A stretch of 23,295 bases of DNA, from positions 1 through 23,295 of the forward strand of contig JAYMSP010002608.1 of assembly GCA_036897095.1 (NCBI GenBank), given 5' to 3'. Under the pieces are notes generated by a model. It was not told the DNA's origin. It saw nothing but the letters and a program-made list of their open reading frames with translations, and made no database searches. Shown here piece by piece: positions 9,304 to 19,192 of this stretch. Numbering within the stretch: position 1 is the first letter of the stretch; each line of letters begins with the position of its first letter. A program made the position numbers and the translations under genes. Origin of the DNA: Plantago elongata (lineage: Eukaryota; Streptophyta; Magnoliopsida; Lamiales; Plantaginaceae).

Positions 9304-10249
9304 CTGCAAGGTCAGATGTCATCGTTCGTCTGATAACTTGAATGTTCCAGATTATAGAGCTAAATCAACTGATTCTTGCAGTTCAAGGAAACACAATCAG
9401 TATTTAAACATTGAACAACACAACTTCAATGAACGTAAACGATGAGAAACTATGAATCAGGAACAAGAATGCCAATTTCAAGCTACATTGTGAACAAAAT
9501 TTCTAATATTGCTTGTCGATTAAATGTAGACGAATCATAAAAGAAGTGCTCGCTAAACAGTTTCTGATCTTAACCAGCACAACTAGCTACTTTTGTGCCA
9601 CAAGTTCTTCCTCAAGAACCGATAATTAAGAAAGAATAAGCACATTCATAAAGCAACTCGACTCATTAGCACTATTCTCACATAACATATAACACATCAG
9701 AACTCTTAATAGACTAATAAGCGAACAGAACAAGAGCTTACCCTATTGTGTTACAGGCAAACGCAGAACTTGAAGAATTTATATAGTCTAGGCTTTAATA
9801 TGAGGTTATGTATGTTGTTTAGCAGATAAATGTACAAACATGCATTACATTGGGCACATAAACAACATTCCCATTATCAAGCATATAAAATGTACAAACT
9901 GATTGTTTTATACTTAATAAGGCGGTAGGAGATCGACCACCGATCGATTGCTATGGCCTGTGGTTTTCTTCAATCAATTGTTGATGTGGGACGATGAAGA
10001 GACTGACATACCAAGAGAATAGTTGGACTATTTACCCTAATTGCCTAGTCGATTTTGTGGAGGGAATAATTGAAAATTGAGAGGTGATATTTGATAATAT
10101 ATTGTCACATTTTTTAAGTTGTATCCTATAAGAAAGGTTAAATTAGCATCTATTTAGTCGAGGGTCATATTAGATCGTTTACAGTCATTCTTTTTTAATT
10201 GCGTCATTATAAAAAGAGTTACACTGTGAGTTTTTTTCTAGTATTACAT

Positions 10250-12266
10250 CCTAATCACTTAAATCAGGATAAGGGTAGAAGAAAAGCCTTAATTCTTTTG
10301 TAAAGTAATTGTGATATGGCACAAGGAGATGAGTAATGCACTTGAGAACATGGGAAGGCAATGGCCCTCATCCCATTCTTTCAAATTGCCATAGGATTAG
10401 ACTGTACAACTTTTGCTTGGGTTCCTCCATTTGATTTAAAATATCATGAACAAGAAAATCGAAATTATTGGATCAAAGTTAGGCAACTATACATCAAGGA
10501 ATCTTCCTTTGAACACTACACCATTTTATGATTAGACAGGACATTCTTTTTGTTGCCCACATAGTATTATAGAAATGCAAAAGGCCTTCTCTTTTTATTT
10601 GTATTACTTCACTGACCGTCGCAGTGTCCATAGATTTCATAACATTAATCAAATTTAAATTACATATTAACTCATATATTATATTATATTTTATGAGACA
10701 TTTAGATAAATAAAAAAAATTCTACATATTTATATACACAAATTAATTTAAAAAGTAATAGAGTTTTGAATGTTATCTATCTATAAGTGAAAGAGTCTCT
10801 TCAATTTATTTGTTGGGTAAGTTGGCTTAGACCAACTTAAAACGAGTAATTTATATGTAAATGCAGACCTTTTACTATTTCTTATAAGGTGTGAGGTGCA
10901 TCTATAAATTAGTAGTCTAAGGAGTTATGCGAGATAAATATAATCGCAAATGTATAACTACTCATCATTTAGTAATATTTTTAAAAGAACGACGGAATAC
11001 AAATACTTATGTATAAAAATGAAATACATATGCATGGATTGTCCAAGTCTTGTTAATGGTACAATACACACCAAACATTAAAATTTAAAACTATACAAAA
11101 ACCATTTACATCATCTAAACAGTTCTTGTTTGATTTCTTTGTCTGAATCCAATAAACAAAAACAACGTTCACCTAGACTGATACGATCACCATATTCTAA
11201 AGTGTTTTTAATTTCTTTAGAAAAAATATTTTGGACTGCATCTGTAAAAACTCTGAAGGAGTGTCGCGTGTAGTGTGAGGTTGTGAGAGGAAATTTGAAA
11301 TAATGTTTTCTAGTAGCCAGTTGCTGGAGGATAATGAAGAAGTTCTAAATAAAGTGCAATAGTGAACGATATTTTAATGAGTGAAATAACACTTTAGTAT
11401 GATAATTGAAAACTTATTATATTATTATAAAATAAAAAAGTGTTAAATAAATTGTAAAAGTAAAACGACACTTATACAAATAAGATAACATTTTATCAGA
11501 ATAATAAGATACTTGTTTAATCACTGATTATATTACATAGATTCTACTGCATTTGCTCAAATAAAGATTAATAACGGTTATGCTCAAATTGCTTTGGGGA
11601 TTTTAAAGATGGCCTAAAGGTTCTAAACTCCTTTCGGTTGAATTCAAATTTGCAAAGTTAGTATAGAGTCATTGAGGAATATTGTTGCCCAACATCTTAG
11701 CCGTTAAAAAGAAATATATAAATCTTAGTTATTTGTATGGGATTTTTGTAAAATTGTATTTGAAATGGAATTGAAATGAGATATTTAAAATGTATTTTAA
11801 GTTAAATTACTGTCCATTGAGTCAATCGGTCCTAAGTAGTTTTTACTAACATTTTGAGCGGTTTAAATAATGAACACCTCAAAATTGTTCTTTGGTGGTT
11901 GAGTATAATTTAATAATACTAAAGGAGAATGATTAATTTAATTAAGTAGTTAGTTCATAATCCACCACCAACCCTAACAAGTCCAGCTATTATATATCAT
12001 ATGAGTACATATATGTAACTACTCCTACTTCACACAAGTAGAGTCGGGTGGTTCGGTAATGAAATTGAAGAACCAACGTTTTTATTTCTTTTTAAGAATT
12101 TAATATACATGTTTACATATTACACGGATTTTAATTGATGATGAATCAACTAACTAATAATTCATTCGAATAAAGATAAAATTTCATTCGAAGAAATAAC
12201 ATTCTATTGCAAGAAAATCAAACCACAGAGAAGTTTCATAATCTCATGCTTATAGTTTCAACTCCC
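10250..12266. other. Intergenic, AT-rich, nothing recognised
   Basis: Two kilobases between the CACTA element and the copia element without a supported gene. A short inverted repeat AAGTTGG...CCAACTT lies near 10818-10838. I found no clear transposon ends in it. Confidence 0.5.
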
Positions 12267-12425
12267 TGTAAAATTATGAAAATTGAGTCCGCGACCCTTT
12301 CCATTGATTCACCATGTATATATACACAAAATATTAAACAAGTTACAATAGGATAGGGAAACTAATATTATAGCTAAACTATACTAACTCTATTCTAACT
12401 AGACTACCAATTACATATTCTATCA
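12267..12425 (-). repeat. 3' LTR of the copia element (159 bp)
   Basis: Begins TGTAAAATTATG and ends TATTCTATCA in plus orientation, so it has TG...CA ends. It aligns with the LTR at 17294-17474 with roughly 14 substitutions by eye, mostly transitions, plus a 22-bp length difference near its right end. Confidence 0.9.
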
Positions 12426-12434
12426 CGCCCCCGC
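12426..12434 (-). other. Polypurine tract of the copia element
   Basis: GCGGGGGCG on the minus strand directly abuts the 3' LTR, the expected site of the plus-strand primer. It contains one or two pyrimidines, so it is a weak or decayed tract. Confidence 0.55.
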
Positions 12435-13201
12435 AGTCGAAACTGGAGAGCCACGAATACTGAGACAGTCCCTAAATTCATCAAATAAAACCTGTGGACG
12501 TCCCTTAGTAAAAATGTCCGCAATATGACACCGAGTAGGCACATGAAGTACTCGAACTTGTCTTCATCAACTTTTTCACGAACAAAATGAATATCCATCT
12601 CTATATGTTTGGTTCGTTGATGTTGTACTGGATTTTCCGAAAGATAAACATCACTAATATTATCACAATAGACTAGAGTTTCTTTGTGAATTAGACAGTG
12701 TAGTTCCAATAGCAAATTATGCAGCTAACATGATTTTGCAACAACATTCGCAACCCCTCGATACTCTGCCTCAACACTTGATCTTGATAACGTTGGCTGA
12801 TGTTTGGAAGATCAAGAGATCAAGTTATCTCCAAGAAACACACAGTAACCAGAAGTCGAACGGTGTGTATCCGGGCATCCACCCCAATCAGCATCCATAT
12901 AGGTGGTTAGATTGGCATATGATGATGGAAAGAGATGTATACCCAATGCTAGAGTGCCCTGGAGATGCCGAAGAATTCGTTTAAGAGCATTCATATGACT
13001 ATCACTAGGATCATGCATATGAAGGCATACTTGCTGAACCGCATAAGAGATATCTGGGCGAGTAAACGTCAGGTGTTGGAGAGCAGCTGCCAAGCTCCTA
13101 TGCTGTTTAGGATCCGAGACCGGACGTCCTGTAGAGCTACTGACTTCGGTTTCATATCCACCAGGGTCAATGACAGCTTGCAGGAGGACATTCTTGCTCA
13201 C
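12435..13201 (-). pseudogene. RNase H domain of copia pol, with nonsense codons
   Basis: The segment at 13201-12812 carries the typical RT/RNase H linker (TFTRPDISYAVQQVCLHMHD) and the YMDADWGGCPDTHRSTSGYC motif with the first catalytic Asp. The frame then meets TGA at 12812-12814 where LISWSSK would be expected (Trp to stop). It continues through SRSSVEAEYRGVANVVAKSC, meets TAG at 12725-12727 (again where Trp is expected), and goes on through LVYCDNISDVYLSENPVQHQ to IEMDIHFVREKV. Beyond this a frameshift garbles the C-terminus. Confidence 0.88.
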
Positions 13202-13925
13202 TCAATGATGTCTTCTGCATATTTGCATTGCGATAGAAACATTCCTTGTCTGTGTTGAGTAACACTAATACCAAGAAAATAATTCAATGGACCTAGATCT
13301 TTCATTGCAAAATCTAAGGCAAGAAGAGCCATAATCGAGTGGCGGAGAGAGCCAGAAGACGATGCCATCAACATAGAGTAGAATGTATGCAATATGAGCC
13401 CCATGTCGATAAAACAATAACGAGTTATCTGACTTGCTATTCACGAAACCGATAGATGATACATAATCTGCAAATCGTTTGTACCAGGCCCGAGGAGCCT
13501 GTTTTAAACCATATAGTGATTTGCGAAGGAGGCAAACATAGTCTGGGTGAGTAGAATCTCTAAATCCCATTGGTTGATGCATGTATACCGTCTCATGAAG
13601 ATCGCCATGTAAGAATGCATTCTTTACATCAAGTTGATGAGTAGACCATTGCTTAGATATAGCTAAGCTGAGAACCGTTTGAATTGTAGCAGGTTTTACT
13701 ACCGGGCTGAAAGTTTCACCACAATCAATACCAACTTGTTGAGTTTTTCCACCCCCCACAAGTCGAGCTTTATGTCTTGCAAACGAGCCATCCGAGTTAA
13801 CTTTATGAGAAAAAATCCACATAGACCGAATAATGTTCACCCCCGTAGGATGAGTACCAATTTCCAAGTGTTATTTTGCATAAGTGCATCAAATTCTTCT
13901 TCCATAGCTAATTTCCAGTTTGGGT
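13202..13925 (-). pseudogene. Reverse transcriptase domain of copia pol, damaged at the YVDD motif
   Basis: An RVT_2-type reverse transcriptase is recognisable from KARLVGGGKTQQVGIDCGET through HQLDVKNAFLHGDLHETVYM and SLYGLKQAPRAWYKRFADYV. The catalytic YVDD box reads YVDG (Gly codon at 13364-13366). The frame breaks directly after it and resumes in another frame as ASSSGSLRHSIMALL...KDLGPLNYFLGI. A small deletion that removed the second Asp and shifted the frame would explain both changes. A second frame change near 13860 separates it from upstream EEEFDALMQNNTW. Confidence 0.92.
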
Positions 13926-14295
13926 CACAAAAAGCTGCAACCGGAGTCTGAGGAAGAGGAGATTTCTGAACCATTGCAATATTAACATAATCGGGACCAA
14001 AAAACTTAGGGTTTCGGTGAGATTTACGAGGAGGCTAAAATTGCGATTGGTATGGAACCGTGCTGTTTGGTGGGGAACCAGTGCTACATGCGGCTGACGT
14101 GGAGCGAACAGGGCTGGTAGAGCCACTGTGCAGGCAAGCCGGCTGTAAAAATGTTCTAACCGACTGTAATTCAGTTCGAGCCGGGCTGGAGGGCAAGTCC
14201 GAGTTTGATGGTTGTTGGTCCGGTCTGGGTGGTGATCGTAACCGCTGATCCGAGCGAGCAGGGGCCTGAACCGGGCTGGGACTCGGTGACACTTG

Positions 14296-15345
14296 CTAGA
14301 CCGGCCTGGGAGGTGACTGAACCGGTGAAGAATCGCATTGCTGGTTCTGCGTGACCTGGTCAACGGTAGGTTCAGCCGTGCGGTGTAGGTGTACATCGGC
14401 TTGGCTCAGTCGGGTAGTCGGTGGATGAGCCAAAGGAAGAAGCATACGATTATCACAAATCTCACTAGCAACCGAGTGGTGTGTCTTCAAGTTGGCATAT
14501 GGAAAAGTCGTCTCATAAAAAATAATATGTCGAGATACAATGATCTTGCGAGTTGACCAATCATAGCATTTGTATCCTCTATGATTCGTCGAAAACCTCA
14601 AAAAAATACAAGGTGTAGAACGAGCTTGCAATTTATGGATAGTGGTAGACGAATTAGAGGATGACACAAACACCCAAAAACACGGAGATGAGAGTAAGAA
14701 GGCTTACGTTGATAGAGTACTTCAAGCGAAGAGGTATTAGCTAGAAGCTTGCTAGGTAATATATTCAGCAGATAGGTAACCATGTGAAGATCATGATGCC
14801 AGAAGGAAAGGGGCAACGATGCATGTGTCAACAAAGTACAAATGATATTATTTATGGATTGAATCTTCCTCTAAGATTTCCCATTTTGAGAGGAAGTATG
14901 AGGACAAGATAAGCGAAATCTCATCCCATTAGTTTCACAAAAGCGAGTAAACTGGCTATTATCATATTCTTTCCCACTATCACACTGGATGTTTTTAATA
15001 TTTCTTTCAAATTGAGTTAGGATATGTGTACATAATTCTAAGAATTTTATAAACACTTGGCAATAAGAAAAGTTCATAAAAAATTTGGAAAAATCATCTA
15101 GGAGAAGGAGATAATAGCGATGTCCAAGGGAACTTAAAACAGGAGAGGTCCAAAGATCACTATGAATAATATCAAAAGGTAACAATGTATTTGACAAAGA
15201 AGAATCAAAAGGCAATCTAACATGTTTTCCTAGAATGCAAGAACGACAGGTACTCGATTGAGTAGACTTTTTGATAGTAATACTACGATATAGTCTAAGT
15301 GAATCCAAAATAGCTGGTCTTGGGTGTCCTAGGCGAGCATGCCAG
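14296..15345 (-). pseudogene. Integrase (GAG-pre-integrase plus rve) of copia pol, broken
   Basis: It begins with the pre-integrase phrase HARLGHPRPAILDSL and CRSCILGKHVRLPF, then the core: first Asp in IIHSDLWTSPV and second Asp in NIQCDSGKEYDN. Exactly 35 residues after the second Asp, where the catalytic Glu of D-D-35-E is expected, the codon is TAG (14871-14873), in the context QNGKS-stop-RKIQSINN. The same frame continues to TYLLNILPSKLLANTSSLEV and VFGCL. A frameshift near 14680 is followed by the C-terminal CIFLRFSTNHRGYKCYDWST block. A Pro/Ser/Arg-rich linker follows. Confidence 0.9.
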
Positions 15346-15870
15346 ATTGTAGGAGAGAAGGCAGCAACACATATGGTGTGGAGGCTGGAAGTCGGATGGA
15401 TGTGAGTGGGTAGAGGTCTCCCTGACTATCACATCTCATGATGGCTATCCCCGTCTGTAAATCCTTCACAGAAAAACCACTAGGATAAAATTCAATAGAA
15501 ACATAGTTATATGTAGTAAGCTTGCGAACGAAAATAAGATTCTTAACTAGGTGAGGAGCATGTAAGACATTCCGTAAAGTTAAATGAGGATTAGGGGAAG
15601 ATAAACATATATGACCCGGACCTATGGATAGGAATAAAGTGACCACTCCCAACAATGATACCATTATTTTGCTTGCTCATAAGTAAATAAGGAGAAAGAG
15701 TACCATTGGAAGATGTCAAATGGAAAGATGCTCCATAATTTATATACCAAGTTGGTTCTTGCTGTAAAGTCATGGTGTGCATAGCAGCTTCCACATCCCT
15801 TAGAGCATACGACCCTTGAGGGGCCATAGTTGATGTATAAACCTGGGGGGTAGGGGTTGTGCCCACAACA
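15346..15870 (-). pseudogene. Aspartic protease region of the copia polyprotein, active site altered
   Basis: The stretch EPTWYINYGASFHLTSSNGT corresponds to the copia protease motif W-x-x-D-[ST]-G-A-[ST]-x-H. The catalytic Asp is Asn here (AAT at 15738-15740) and the next residue is Tyr. After GSGHFIPIH a frameshift leads to SSPNPHLTLRNVLHAPHLVK and SIEFYPSGFSVKDLQTG, the normal continuation. Protease activity would be lost even if the frame were intact. Confidence 0.85.
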
Positions 15871-16847
15871 CCAGATGGTGTGCGAGTTTGTGGAGCAATA
15901 GTATACCTTGGGGTCCAATGCTGAGTAGGAACTGGACTAGGAGGTGGTTGCGGTGCGTGAACTCATTGCCAATGCCCTTGGGGGCCGGCGAGGGTGATAT
16001 GTTGGGGGGCAGTTTGTTGCTGCTGTTGCGTGCCAGAAGAATTTCATGCCCCTCCATCGCGTTTATTTCCACGTCCACAGTTTGATTTATTGTGTCCATG
16101 ACTACGACCTTGACCTTGGCCTTAACCAGAAGTGTAGTTTTCCTGTTGCATATTTCCCGAAGAAACAAATAAAGCAGAATTAGAGTTATGGTTTACCATA
16201 TTAGCGATCTCACGTTCCTCTATGCATTACGAGGAACGAGCTTGAGAAAACGAGGGTAAAGGATTAGCATGTCGGATTTGCGTTCCAACTCCTCTATAAG
16301 CTTCTGTGAGACCTAAAACCAATTGAAGAACTAATCTGCTGTCAGCAACTGGGGCTCCAACATTCTTTAGTTGATCCGCAATATTTTTGAGGCGCTGGCA
16401 ATAGGCCGATGCACTCGTAAAATCCTCCATACGAGTACTAGTGAATTCCTGTTCAAGATTGCTCGTGAAATTTGGTGGTCTTGGAATATATTCCTTAAGC
16501 GATTCTATGCTTCCATAGCAGTAGCATCGGGTTCGATGATGGTATTCAACAAGTCATTCAAAATAGTCAAAAAAATCCATTGAATTATAGCATTAGTGGA
16601 TGACCAAAGAGCCTTCTCTTCATTGGTGGTAGGAGTAGGCGGTTCATCACCAGCTGGGGGACGAATGATATGGTGAAGAACGTGTTGTGAGCGAGCATGA
16701 ATCTTGAATAGTTTGGACCAGGTGCCATATTGTGAGTAATTCATCTCCAAAATAACCGAAACATGTTGTCGGATATGAGTGAGGGATGGAGAAGCGGATT
16801 TTGGTGCCGAGAGGGTGGTGTTCGTTGTAGGATGTTGTCTCAGACAT
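15871..16847 (-). pseudogene. gag of the copia element, interrupted
   Basis: It starts with an ATG at 16847 (MSETTSYNEHH); a frameshift near 16810-16830 leads into the UBN2-type gag core (TLSAPKSASPSLTHIRQHVS, MNYSQYGTWSKLFKIHARSQ). The later gag part is [20 protein letters not shown] and [17 protein letters not shown], then a basic Gly/Asn-rich region and a Gln run. In one frame with the protease there are stops at 16227-16229, 16122-16124, 16044-16046 and 15963-15965. The one at 15963-15965 falls where Trp is plausible. Confidence 0.85.
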
Positions 16848-17019
16848 GACTGGAACAACCGAAAATTTTGAGATTAGAGGTAGGTGATCACGGGAATTGA
16901 TGTGCAGGACTCAAAACAATTAGAGATTTCGATTGTGGCAGGGATCGACAGGTGAAGCACGACCAAGTCGAGTGTAATTCGATTAGCTTGGAGAATTCCG
17001 ACAGCGCAAGCTTGTGAAG

Positions 17020-17120
17020 AAAATCGAACAGTAGGTTCGATTTCGGGAGGAGGAAGTCGAATAGTAGGTTCGATTTCGGGAGGAGGAAGTCGAATAGTAG
17101 GTTCGATTTCGTTACAGGGA
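17020..17120. repeat. Three tandem 33-bp repeats in the copia leader
   Basis: A 33-bp unit containing GTCGAATAGTAGGTTCGATT and GGGAGGAGGAA is repeated about three times in the region between the primer binding site and gag. Read on the minus strand it gives the repeated peptide phrase PKSNLLFDFLL, but it lies ahead of the gag ATG and is probably untranslated. Confidence 0.8.
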
Positions 17121-17285
17121 AGCGGCGATGGGGGCTGTTTCGTGGGATCAACTATATCCTGTCGGAAGGGGGAAGAAGCGATAGTAGAGTGGGTACGATC
17201 AATTGGACATGAGACATGATCATCAAGGAACAGAACGAGAACACGGTAATTTGGGTTAGGCAGCGAAAAAGATCGTAACCTATCG

Positions 17286-17293
17286 TGATACCA
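17286..17293 (-). other. Primer binding site (initiator tRNA-Met)
   Basis: TGGTATCA on the minus strand directly follows the 5' LTR and matches the complement of the 3' end of plant initiator tRNA-Met, the usual copia primer. The next bases, CGATAGGTTACGATC, are partly degraded from the longer match. Confidence 0.75.
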
Positions 17294-17474
17294 TGTAAGA
17301 TTATGAGAATTGCGTCCGTGACTCTCTCTATTGATTCACCGTGTATATATACACAAAATATTAAGCAAGTTACAATATGATAATGAAACTAATATTATAG
17401 CTAAACTATGCTATATATTCTAACTAGACTACCAATATAATAAATATTCTACCTAATATTTACATATTCTATCA
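17294..17474 (-). repeat. 5' LTR of the copia element (181 bp)
   Basis: Begins TGTAAGATTATG and ends TATTCTATCA in plus orientation. It is longer than its partner by a 22-bp AT-rich insertion near 17434-17456 that partly repeats local sequence (ATATTCTA). Confidence 0.9.
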
Positions 17475-18405
17475 CTTTCGTATCACTCGATCACCTTATA
17501 ACTACTCAAACCTAAGAGATATATTAGCAAGTAAGAAAAGCATAAATGGAATCTCCGTAGCGTAATTGTCTCGGGCATTATTTTCTTTTGTATCCACTCC
17601 AAAAGCAAAAAAAAAATAGTCTAGAAGCAAACATGTGACCTTATAATTGTCATGAAAAGGAAGAAAATTAAGACGAGAGTAGCTCACAAATCCATTTGAG
17701 ATCGGACATGAAAACTCCAACTTTGGATCTCCAGATACACAAGTGAATGAGTACATTTTGCCATAATCCTTGTTCGCGTGTTTCAATCTGCATAAACATT
17801 CAATCCATTTCACCTTATGGACCACAAACACAAATGACCAAATTCAGCAATATTACACACCAACCTGATTTAGAAAATAGTATTTCGAAGAACCGTACAT
17901 TCGTTGGTTGTGTAGAAAATTGTAAAGATTATTATCGCCGTAGTTATGAGCATAATCATGTCCTTAATCTTCCTTTCGGCCCTCCAATTGGCCTAAACCA
18001 TTTGTGGTAAATCATGTCTTAGTCATCTTTTCGAGGTGGATAATTCATATTTGTCTAAAAGCAATGTGAAATCAAATTGAAGTTGTAAAACTTACTTAAG
18101 TTTGAATATATGTTCCCGAGCTTCTTATGTTTTCTCACCATATATTCATAGTTATTTGTTCCAAAGTTCACCAATATCGAAATTGGTACATAGATATTTA
18201 GAGCAGCATAAGTCCCCTAAATAAACCTTATGAGTAAATTTGTGTAGTATGTAATATATCATGCCATAGTGATTCATAATGATTTGTGTTGTACAATGTA
18301 GTATTATTATGCATACAGAGTTAGAAATAATAAAAAATAAGAAGAATTATAAATTAATGGCATCCTCAAATCTTTCATACACCAAATATATCATCAAATT
18401 AAATA
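17475..18405. other. Intergenic; two overlapping antisense frames of uncertain status
   Basis: On the minus strand 17502-17831 is open and reads NKDYGKMYSFTCVSGDPKLE, then FSCPISNGFVSYSRLNFLPF. On the plus strand an ATG-initiated 87-codon frame at 17747-18010 contains NRTFVGCVENCKDYYRRSYE. I recognise neither, and neither has visible splice context or domains. One could be a gene fragment; both could be chance. The rest of the interval is AT-rich with nothing recognised. Confidence 0.25.
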
Positions 18406-18643
18406 CTCCTTCGTTCTTTAAAATCTTCCTAATTTTATTTTTGATATTTTATTATAAACTTATTAACTTAAAAAAGAAAAGTTTTCATCCCACTAACTTA
18501 TTATTTATTATTTCTTTCACTTCATTTTTCATCCACACTTACAACTTTATCAATATACTACCACTCACAAATTAATATTTAACTAGTTTTTCTTAAACCA
18601 AGATAAAGTAACTCCTTAGGAAGTTTTTATCGGGCGGAGGGAG
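18406..18643. mobile_element. Stowaway-like MITE, 238 bp
   Basis: The left end CTCCTTCGTTCTTTAAAATC and inverted right end CTCCCTCCGCCCGATAAAAA are terminal inverted repeats of the Stowaway type, flanked by TA on both sides (18404-18405, 18644-18645). It is AT-rich and non-coding. Confidence 0.8.
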
Positions 18644-18763
18644 TACTAAAGATAGTATATTTAATAATCAAAATAAATCTAATTAACTAATTAGATTCTG
18701 TTTACATTTGATTATGTTAGAATAGTGAATACAGTAAGATTATGCAACCATCATCAAAATATC

Positions 18764-19192
18764 CAAGCATTATTCAGTTAAGTTATTTATGTTCTAGTTT
18801 ATTTTGATCTATCTCTAAGTATTTTTTTCAATTTTACAAGCATCATTCTTCCAATTTTACAAGCATCTTTATTCTTATTTTCAAACTTTTTTAATAAAAT
18901 TTTAAAGTTTGTTATCATCTCCAAGCATGTTTCTTCTAAATTTAGTTGTAAGCATCATTTAAAATTATATTACAAGCATCATCAATAGAAAACAAGCATC
19001 ATATTAGTACTGCAAGCATCATTCAACATTTCATTACAAACACCGTCTAATTCTTGCATCAAATGAGAAAGAAACATTATATTAGTATACTTCAAGCATC
19101 ATTTAGTAGGTATCATATTAGAATTACATACATATTCAACATTAAATTATAAGCATTATATATACAATCATGCAAAGCGAAACAAGCATCAT
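18764..19192. repeat. Dispersed-tandem array of the ACAAGCATCAT motif
   Basis: About eleven copies of CAAGCATCAT or one- to two-base variants, all in the same orientation, start near 18764, 18837, 18860, 18922, 18949, 18973, 18993, 19013, 19093, 19150 and 19183. Spacing varies from about 20 to 80 bp, with AT-rich filler often reading TTTTA or ATTA before the motif. It is not a CRISPR or a simple satellite. It may be the subterminal repeat region of a DNA transposon, but I could not find its ends. Confidence 0.7.

Larger units (their letters stand above)
7649..10246. mobile_element. Non-autonomous CACTA (En/Spm-type) DNA transposon, about 2.6 kb
   Basis: The left end is the hallmark CACTACTAGAAAAAA. 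The right end read inward on the minus strand is TAATACTAGAAAAAA, matching 13 of 15 bases. The 3-bp sequence CAT stands directly outside both ends (7646-7648 and 10247-10249), the expected CACTA target-site duplication. Inside the left end many short GTGAC/GTCAC words form the subterminal repeat region. No transposase is encoded; the interior holds short exon-like pieces on the minus strand. Two changed bases at the right tip suggest the copy is old and unlikely to move. Confidence 0.82.
12267..17474 (-). mobile_element. Ty1/copia LTR retrotransposon, decayed, probably Ale/Retrofit lineage
   Basis: Two direct LTRs bound about 5.2 kb. Inside, on the minus strand and in copia order, are a primer binding site, gag, protease, integrase, reverse transcriptase, RNase H and a polypurine tract. 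Integrase before reverse transcriptase places it in Ty1/copia. Short LTRs, the 5.2-kb size and the RT phrase HQLDVKNAFLHGDLHETVYM suggest the Ale/Retrofit lineage. All coding parts carry stops or frameshifts. The bases outside the LTRs (CTCCC at 12262-12266, CTTTC at 17475-17479) do not form a clean target duplication. Confidence 0.95.

Noticed and set aside
9008..9341. Frames of 104 (minus) and 63 (plus) codons in the CACTA interior as genes
   Set aside because: The longest minus-strand frame runs through the splice-like boundaries into AT-rich sequence; the exon-bounded frame in another phase looks more protein-like.
14035..14396. Pro/Ser/Arg-rich overlapping frames in the copia element as separate genes
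   Set aside because: They are alternative readings of the low-complexity linker between integrase and reverse transcriptase.
18764..19192. CRISPR-like array
   Set aside because: The unit is only about 10 bp, the spacing is irregular, and the context is a plant nuclear genome with transposons.
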